Shown here piece after piece: positions 56,549-64,000 of a DNA stretch of 64,000 nt (positions within the stretch are counted from its first letter, which is position 1; every line of letters starts with the position of its first letter). This stretch comes from Eleusine coracana subsp. coracana. Taxonomy: Eukaryota > Streptophyta > Magnoliopsida > Poales > Poaceae. The notes below the pieces were generated by a model. That model searched no databases. It had not been told where the DNA came from and saw nothing but the letters and a program-made list of their open reading frames with translations. The DNA lies in the NCBI GenBank assembly GCA_032690845.1, contig CM064427.1, forward strand, positions 5,033,501 through 5,097,500, written 5' to 3'. The translations under genes were made by a program, and so were the position numbers.

Positions 56549-56809
56549 CGAGTTCACAGAGGTCAGTCACATTATGGACTTATTAATGTTACTCCCATAT
56601 GAGCCTATAGTTTCATTTAATGTTTTCAAAAATGTCATGTCATCTTTAGTGGTTTAAAACCATAAATAAAATCACCTCTTTAATATATAGTTTTATTTTG
56701 GTGTTTCATGTCACTTATTAATTCTATATGGTTTTGTTGATTGTTGAAAAGAATAAAATGAAATTACTCCTCTTTAATGCTAGTTATGGTGTTTTAATTT
56801 TAGGAAATC

Positions 56810-58800
56810 TTGTTGTCGGTGTTTTGATCAGTGGCTAGTAAATTTGTTCTAGGGGATTGTGCACTTAGAACTGATGATGGTAATGCAAGAGGACATAAGG
56901 GATCATACTGGTTCAGAAAATAACCCTATGTCCAGTTTAGATCACGACTCATGTTACTTGCACCAGGTTATACAATGGTGATGAGAGAGGAGCCAGCTCC
57001 AAGTCTCAAGTGAGCGTGAGTGTTGTATGTGGAGATGTGAAAGGAGAAAAAAGCCCCCTGAGGAAGGAGGAGGGCCTCCACTTTTATACTTGAACGGGTA
57101 GGGCCCGTTTACACAGAGATAGAGGGATAGTGATGCATAGAGTTGGTGAAGTCGTGCGGAAGTGGGGCATGGATTTCAAGTCGCTTGTGTGGTCATCGGT
57201 CCTACTAGGCCCGGATGGCCCAGGAATTTGGTCATTGTGCGTCCTCTGAGTTGGGGCGTGGTTGTGTGGCTCCATTTGCTGGGTCGAGTCCCATCGCCCA
57301 TTGGCCTGTCCTTCATCGTCACTATTGACGGCATCATCATGAAAAGGAGATTCGTCTGCTTCCTGGCGTGACGTGGTGGGTCTCGGAGTCAGATTGATCC
57401 GATACGGGACTCTTTGACAGATCACCTATTTAAAGTCGGGTGTGCGCCGCATCCTCCTCTATGCCTCTCCTCTTATTTTCACCCATTGCCTTTCCCATAT
57501 TAAGCCTGGAAACAGATAAGCACCTTGCCTCCTCACTATCGTTTGTTTTCCCACTTCTTCTTTCCTCTTGTCATTGGCGTCGACATGACCGCATGTAGCA
57601 GCTCTGGGTCCGGCAATGATGACGAAGGCGGGGACATAGGTGAGATGGTATGGGTGTGTCATGCCACGTACTCTGCTCGAGAGGTGGTGACAAAAATTTA
57701 TAGCTATGGAAACAGATGCAATGCGACAAGAGGTGGTTCACGAAGGGGATGATGGTGAGGGTAACAAAAATGACGACAGTTTTGGAGAAGGAGGTCGGGT
57801 CTCTGTTGCTCCTGTCGCCGTCGGGGGTGAGCGAGGGAAAGGAGCCATCTTAAGAAGGGTGAGGATGATCCTGATGGAGGGAGTCTTGGTACCTTCGATG
57901 GCAGCGGTAGAAGCGGAAGCAAGCAGTGGTGCCGCATCGGCTCATGCCACACCTGCAGGGAGTACTCACCCTGGCGGTGATAATGCATGCATCTTCAAGA
58001 AGAGGATAACCGAAGAGATTTGCCTGCTTCAATAGCCAGAGGGGGTTGCAGCCCATCATGGGGGCTAGACCTTCATGGTGATGAAGCTTTAGGCTTCACC
58101 CTTCAGGAGTTTGCTAGGGTTCGAGGGAGATGTTTTCCCTTAGTAATGTGACTTAGTTGGTAGTCCTTTCTTTTGTTGCTTTGTGTAATTGAACCCGAAT
58201 GAAAGCAATCATTTCTGAAAATCATATGTGAATTTAACCTTCGAGGTTTTGGCTGGGTTCAGAAATGGGGCAGGATGGATGTGCGACCCCGGAGATGGGT
58301 CTCGATTGGTGATGCTGACCTTTGAGTGCCCACGCGATGCGATGGGACCGATCGAGTGGTCATTTCGGCTTCGTCGGTATCCCCTTCTGCGTCCCATTCG
58401 TGGGACGGAGGGTAGAACCGGTCCATATTTTACCTCGAGGGCCGAAACGCGGTGCTCAGAGGCGGACCTTCCAATATGGCAAGGTATGACAACCGCCATA
58501 CCTAACTCTAGCGCCGAGCTCTCCCTCCCCCTCCGCCCTTGGCCCTGCTGCCAATCTATTTGTCAATTTGTGCGCCATGGATTGACCAAACTGAGCACAG
58601 CATCGTCGGTAGTCCAAGGAGGAAGAAGGCAAAACAACTGTCGAAGGGGTACCCTACTCGAGGGCTTTAATTTTTGACGGCCCATATTATTCACTTGATG
58701 TGAATCAACGCAGGCCCATATTAATTGATCAGCAAAACATCGACCTATTCAGGCTCCTTGTGAGTTGTGTGACAGCTGCTGGACCACGTGTATTTCTTTT
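56810..58800. mobile_element. Decayed LTR-retrotransposon-like sequence, boundaries unresolved
   Basis: Starts with TTGTCGGTGTTTTGATCAGTGG, an LTR-like opening in grasses. It contains short GC-rich open frames at 57080-58035 and 58228-58680 without a protease, reverse transcriptase or integrase. I could not match ends, find a target duplication or name a family. The call rests on general resemblance only. Confidence 0.35.
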
Positions 58801-58955
58801 TGTGGACTTTGATTAAGTGGTTTATAGATAACTTGATTTTGTACTATATTGAGAAACAGATTTTTAGAGAACTTCATTATGACAGTATTTTGAAGATTCT
58901 ATAGCCACGAAAGAGCAAAAAAAACATCAAGAATATAGGTCTGATCAAGACATCC

Positions 58956-58991
<36 letters not shown>

Positions 58992-59808
58992 CAGATAAAC
59001 ATATATATATTGCGAGCGGACATCCAACTATATATGTGTGTCGTGTTACCATAACACTCAATTTTCTATAATTTATTGGTGATTTTTAGTTGTATAGTTC
59101 ATCTAATTAAAGTATTATTGTTGCTGGGTCCGCCACTAACGGTGCTCTAGGGGAGGATGGCGTATTTGCATTTTGTCTGTCTTCATATTTTGAAAACGTC
59201 TTTCATAGTTTACGCTTTCTTATTAGGGATGGGGTATTGGAGAACTGCTAGAGTGAATATCTCCAATATTTTGAAATTAGTTTTTATCCATTCCCAATAG
59301 GTGTATATTAGAGATGAATTATTAGAAAACTGTTAGAGTTGCTCTAAAGATATGTGGGCTCACGGATCAACTAACCCTAATTTTGTGTTACCATTGACGC
59401 CGTCAACATGTCCATGTCAGATTATTAGGGTTTTTGCTTGTCACCTTTTAGGTTTCTCAAGAAGTGGCAGTTTTTATTTCATAATTAAACTCACTCCACA
59501 AAGACCGATTTTGAAGATACTTTAGGCATAGATAATTTATGCAAGATATGATTAGGATGCTACACAATTCAGCAATTCTCTTCAGAGTTTTTAGTAGCAG
59601 ATTACTCAACACTAAGCCTCTGTACTGATATGTCATTACACATAAACGACACCCTAAACAAGAATGGAAGAGTCTTGGTCATCTTAAATGCCAAGAAAGC
59701 TGAAAAGTCTCCCAGGAAGATGATCTAAATGCCGACTACAGATTTTAAGTTGTTCCTTTTTGTCCTGCATAAGACAAAAGATTGAATAAATCCTTGTGAC
59801 TCCAAATT
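58801..59808. other. Intergenic with microsatellite and repeat fragment
   Basis: A (TA)n run lies at about 58961-58987. The segment 59210-59347 is copy 2 of the dispersed repeat seen at 20528-20683. The last 100-150 bp before 59809 should be 3' UTR of the F-box gene. Confidence 0.5.
59210..59347. repeat. Dispersed repeat, copy 2 (MITE fragment)
   Basis: Matches 20528-20683 in order and spacing: TTTCTTATTAG, GGTATTGGAGAACTGCT, CTCCAATAT, CCATTCCCAATA, and an ending ACTGTTAGAGTTGCTCTA. Confidence 0.55.
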
Positions 59809-59903
59809 CTACTCCAAAATCTCCACTTCGTCCGGAATCGCTTCTTCCTCCGAAATCTCCAATTCTTCCAGAATCTCTTCTTCCTCCAAAATCTCCACTT
59901 CTT
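59809..59903 (-). repeat. Short in-frame tandem repeat encoding an acidic tail
   Basis: The last exon of the F-box gene contains units of 24-27 bp around GAAGTGGAGATTTTGGAGGA. They encode repeated E-V-E-I-L-E-E-E and E-L-E-I-S-E-E-E octads to the stop at 59809. The unit length is a multiple of three, so expansion would not disrupt the frame. Confidence 0.8.
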
Positions 59904-62342
59904 CTAAGCTGAAATCTGTGCAATTATGAAAGAAAAATACAGTCCTTCTGTCAATCGATAAATTGAAAAAAAAAGAGAGGCATATGGACATGGCTTGAGA
60001 ACACTTTTTCTAATGAGACAGATATAATTAAGGATAAATGTTAAATTAGAATATAGATAGTTGAAACTTAAATAACTCATTTATTGAGAATGAAATTCTG
60101 TCAGAATTAACCTAATAGATGATCCAAAAAAAAAAGAGTAGCCCAACAGCATGAGTAATAGCCACTAGCTTTGTGAATCAAATGAACCCTAATATATAAT
60201 TCTACAATAATATGGACATAGAAGACGACAAGTGAACAAAGAAAAACCAAATGAAGTTGGGATATGACAATACTAGCTATTTGCATCACTCTATAAACTC
60301 TAAACATGTAGAATAAAAGACAAATTGGACATGTAACTGAATATGCAGTATGAAAGCTAAGTCAGTGCCTACATAGTTACAAATATTTCACAGATGGCTG
60401 CAACAAGAATGGAATCTACAATAAGAAGAGGAAGGAATACAAAGCACACATAGAGTGCACCAATTATATAAATATTATATATAAATGAATAGAGATCTTA
60501 AGCAAAAATTCAGATAGAATGCTAGTACATACATAGCGTATACAAATATATGGGCATCTAATTGTCTATATCTAGTGAGATCACACATCACAGTTCTCCC
60601 AATTACTCATTAACTGTCATACTGCTATGAAGTTCCTATGTACATGTGCACTCGTTGGTTTTCAAATAAACTACTTATATGTAACTGAAGTACTTAACTA
60701 CTTATACATAGCCAATTTTGTATCTAAATTCTAAAACAAAGCAACAAGAAAGAGTAGAGCAAGGCACCATAAGGCACAATTGTGGCCTGGAAGCTGGAAG
60801 CTGATACAGCAGTGTGAGTGCACTTTGTCAGTAGTTGTTTAGAAGAACAACAAAGATTGAGATAAATTAAATTCTTAGAAATTATAAAAAAGAAAGCCAT
60901 AAAAATTGTTGCTAGTTAGCTTACGTATATCAAAAATGCTCAGGAACCTCACGACTTTGATGATTCTCTCATCAATCACTTCGCATTTGATTTCAACAGT
61001 CTTCAGATGCTCTGTTGCAGCTGACAACTCCATTGGATTTCGGCTTCCTTCGATTCTCAATTTATGTTTCAGCCCCTGTCATAAAAAAAAGAATCCATTA
61101 AGATTAATATATTTTAGAAATTACATAATAATGCAATGATTGTAATTTAGAAAATATATACCTTAGAAAAAAGTTGCAGTGTGAGCCTTTCTAGAACCGG
61201 TGCATGTTTAATAATGCAAGTTAGTGCGAGAAAGTCAGGCGCCACACACCAGTAATCATTGAGTGACAAAGTCTTTAACTTGCTAAATGTAGGGCACTGC
61301 TTCAAATCCCTTTTGAAAACAAATTAAGACAAGATACAAACAGAAAAAAGATTAACTAGCTGGTAGCAATCCATGCAAAAAGTGAACAACACATTACAAC
61401 AGAAATAGCAACAATGCAAAGGTGTTATGGACAGAAGGGTAAACATACCGTTTTTTATTCTGCCATCAATTTCAGATTCTCGGCTTCAGATAATCCTTCC
61501 AAAAGTAGGCAGTTATTGTCATGTTCAATACCATAACACGAGTTCCAATTCACGTTACTGCAATTCCCAGACTCATCAGCATGAGTACAACAGTCTGCAT
61601 TCTTCTGAGCAAGTGTCACAAATGCATCCCGTAGTGATGGCATGCTGTCAAGAACAGGCGTCCTGCAAAGCTCTTCATCTGGGCATTCATTAACATCTAG
61701 TATCAGCGAAACAAGACTCGGGGCACATATATGAGTTCGGACCCCTTGGTTTCCGTTGAACATACAATGTTTTATGCTCAAGTGTTTGACAGACAGGGAC
61801 GAGATTTTCTTGACACAGGGCAAGACGCAGGAAAAAATATCAATATGTTCCAGTGACGGACAACCGGAGAAGTCGCATAATTTGTTCATCAATACAACAT
61901 TGATGAGACGTAGAATCCTTAAGTGCTGCGAGACAAGAGGTAGGCCATCTAATGGAAAGGACCTACTGATGCATCCGAATTTGAGTTCCTGAACTTTGCA
62001 CAGCAATGCATGCCTAATCCAAAGCTTCACATGTGGCACATGGCTATCCTCGAACTCGTGAAACCCAAGACTGAACACATCAAACTGCGAGCCTCCGCGC
62101 AGCAGCAGAAGATGTTCCATGAAACTCAAGATTTCTTCAGGGTTAGTCGTGCCTATGCACACGGTCGTGGCAGACTTCCAAAGATGGCGCCACCGCCGGG
62201 CGAGGACACACGTCTGCACAGCCTGCCGCGCATCTATAAAGCCAAGTATGTGGTTGAGGAGGCCTTCCGGGAGAGCATCTATTCCTTTGGCGCTGGCACC
62301 CGCCTGCGCCACCGCTCGGTTGCACTTTTTCCTCGAAGACAT
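59809..62342 (-). pseudogene. F-box/LRR/FBD protein gene, probably disabled
   Basis: Exon 1 (62342 down to about 61441) starts MSSRKKCNRA and has an F-box at residues 21-60 (DALPEGLLNHILGFIDARQA, LARRWRHLW). LRR-like segments follow (LRILRLINVVL, SLEHIDIFSC, VKHLSIKHC, PSLVSLILDV). Exon 2 (about 61323-61162) reads FKRDLKQCPTFSKLKTLSLN. Exon 3 (61075-60925) is an FBD-type segment (ATEHLKTVEIKCEVIDER). Exon 4 (59915-59809) is an acidic repeat tail. Such proteins are substrate adaptors of SCF ubiquitin ligases. Two faults coincide: an in-frame TAA at 61457-61455 just before the exon 1 donor, and AA instead of AG at the acceptor that would keep exon 2 in frame. Without them the frame is continuous across all four exons. 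Translation as is gives 295 aa with F-box and LRRs only. Confidence 0.75.
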
Positions 62343-63365
62343 TCTGTCGAACAGGTAGCAGGCGTCGATGCGGGAGTGCGCTGGTGGTGGGAGAAAGAAA
62401 GGCGCAGTCCTCAGCGAGTGCACAATTGCACACCCCACCTGCCCGCCAGCAGCTTGGCAGGTTGCCTCAACAAGGATGCCGACGAGGTTCACTGTTGCTT
62501 TCACTCCGTCGAGCAGAGCAGGTGGCGAGCAAAAGAAATGATTGGGACTAGCGGGCAGAGGGAAGAGAAGTGAAGACGGAGATCTCACCTGACCGTCGGC
62601 AGCGGACGACGGTGGCAAGAATCCTGGTAGAGGAGTCGGCGAAATGGGGGTGGGATTGCAGAGCAGACAGCAGACGAAGGAGGTGAAGGGAGCTGATGGC
62701 GTGGTGGTGGTCGAAAATAGAGAAAATGCTGGTTCGTCGGAGACCCGGATTTGGTGGGGGAGACGGTGGAGCCGGCAGATTGGAGGCAGGGGCTGTTGGG
62801 GCTGTGAGACCTAGGGGCGGATTCAAAGGTGGAGACAAGGCATTTGATCCAGCGAGATGGAGGTGCTGGTGCGCTGGACGCTGGCTGCCGTGGATTTGAG
62901 CGCTGGACCTCGGGGCGGCGACCTGGAGATGGAGGAGAGCAGGCTGGGGCGAACTTGGAGGCGACCTAGAGATGAGGAGCGAGCAGCCTCGTTGGAGAAG
63001 AAAGAGAGATTGGGGGCGCTGATTTTTCTTTTTGTTTAATGGCATAATTTCGACAAAGTTTAGTGACATCCATCCGATTAAAACAAAGTTCAATAACAGA
63101 TTTTCAACATGTGAAAATTATAATGGCATGAATCCTTGCCCTTTTTTCAAAGAACAGCGAGAGACTTGAACATAGAAGTACAAGTTTCAGACAAAAGTGC
63201 ACAAATGAGTCACCAACATGAAAAATCCATTCGGCACTAATCTGTACATAAAAGTGAAAATAGAAGGGGATTTCAGTTTAGTGTGTCTATCGGATAAAAT
63301 TTTAGATCAAGTATGAAGAGGCTGATATTACAAAAAAGTAGCAGGCACGTATAGACAAAATAGCT
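62343..63365. other. Upstream flank of the F-box gene
   Basis: GC-rich block at 62580-63000, probably the promoter and 5' UTR of the minus-strand F-box gene. No upstream in-frame ATG precedes 62342. Long open frames on both strands here show no domain. To the right it becomes AT-rich. Confidence 0.4.
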
Positions 63366-64000
63366 AGTTTTTTTTATTAAAGTTAAGGAAAGAGTACAAA
63401 TACACGCACACATACAGGTACATCGTGCAAGGAAACGAAGGACAGCTGTCCTGGACTAATAGCAAAAAGGCCCCTAGAAAAAGAAAAAAAAAACAGAGAG
63501 GTCCCTGAACCCTTTGCTTGGCGACCTCCAACATCGACGACCGTCGCTGCCAGCATTGCCCGTCGTCACCACCATCCCGGCGCCGAAGAGAACCCCGTCG
63601 CACCAAGGCTTTGAAAAGAGTCGCAAAAGATACTCGGAGACCGAGTTGAGCAAAAGCCGAACGCTCAAGCGGTTGGGGCCGCGCCCCAAGCTCCCATCGG
63701 CATGTACCGTTGACGACCGTTGCCGCCGCAGGAACCTCGAGCCCGGTCCGTCCTCCATCCAATCGACAAACATGATTGCCTCCGCATCCTCAAAGAAAAA
63801 GGCCATCCCCCTCCCCGCCTTGCCAGCTACGAAGACGTGAAGGAGCCGGCAAAGGACTCATGTACAAGTCCTCCTCGATGAGAGACCCACCCCCACAAGC
63901 TCGTCGTCGGCGCCGGAGCAGAACGCCAGCAAGGCGCGGCTGAGCTGGGGGGGGGGGGGACCTTATTCGGACCTGTCGACGTCGTCGCTGCATCCTCCAC
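63366..64000 (-). other. Possible 3' end of a minus-strand retroposed or gene sequence
   Basis: On the minus strand the sequence ends in TTTAATAAAAAAAACTAG (63364-63381), which looks like a poly(A)-type terminus, preceded by open reading frames of about 110-130 codons without a recognised domain. It runs off the window at 64000. A run of 13 G lies at 63947-63959. Confidence 0.3.

Noticed and set aside
58228..58677. Plus-strand frame of 149 codons
   Set aside because: Lies in retroelement-like sequence and shows no gag, protease or polymerase motif.
62696..63039. Plus-strand frames opposite the F-box gene's upstream region
   Set aside because: Tryptophan/arginine/glycine-rich translations typical of antisense GC-rich leaders; no motif.
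63514..63840. Plus-strand frame of 108 codons
   Set aside because: The minus-strand frame in the same place looks equally good, neither has a recognised domain, and the poly(A)-like end favours the minus strand. No call is made beyond a possible retroposed sequence.

Overview
The window is nuclear DNA from a monocot, almost certainly a grass. The signs are spliced plant genes with GC-rich first exons, the grass-type Stowaway elements (CTCCCTCCGT ends), and dense insertion of hAT, CACTA, Mutator-like and PIF/Harbinger-like DNA transposons into introns and promoters. From memory, rice HAL3 and GCR1 genes lie close together on chromosome 6, so the window may be collinear with that region; I could not check this. 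Gene families were assigned by recognising protein motifs, and exon structures by following reading frame across GT/AG (once GC/AG) splice sites.

Layout. 0.2-1.1 kb holds two small transposons. 1.8-6.3 kb (minus) is a CID7-like gene (PAM2, CUE, DUF1771 and Smr domains, 531 aa in five coding exons). 7.7-8.4 kb (minus) is a DUF1677 gene. 12.9-14.6 kb (minus) is a HAL3-type phosphopantothenoylcysteine decarboxylase of coenzyme A synthesis. 17.1-17.5 kb (minus) is a small intronless gene of unknown function. 18.9-20.0 kb is a CACTA element. 22.0-22.5 kb is a tandem repeat, and 22.6-26.4 kb (minus) appears to be a gene for a four-helix membrane protein, interrupted by a hAT element and other repeats.

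27.1-33.0 kb is a 5'-truncated, mutated LINE (plus strand) split by a 1.25 kb CACTA element whose CAT target duplication is intact. 33.6-38.2 kb is a run of transposons around a short cysteine-rich ORF with its own TATA box: a 2.2 kb hAT in the promoter, a 156 bp hAT in the leader and a Mutator-like element downstream. 38.7-43.5 kb (plus) is GCR1, a seven-helix receptor-like protein of 321 aa in nine exons, one intron of which appears to be GC-AG. A 1 kb Mutator-like element follows it.

45.2-54.2 kb is a locally duplicated region. Two paralogous small membrane-protein genes (120 and 115 aa) and one unit that kept its 3' flank but lost its coding part can be aligned; the last gene also has a duplicated promoter. 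54.7-56.5 kb is a solo LTR with 5 bp target duplications, followed by decayed retroelement-like sequence. 59.8-62.3 kb (minus) is an F-box/LRR/FBD gene that appears disabled by an in-frame stop next to a lost splice acceptor. The rest is intergenic DNA or repeat fragments. The genes do not form one pathway; this is ordinary eukaryotic gene order. The unusual content is in the nested and gene-proximal transposons and the small tandem duplications.
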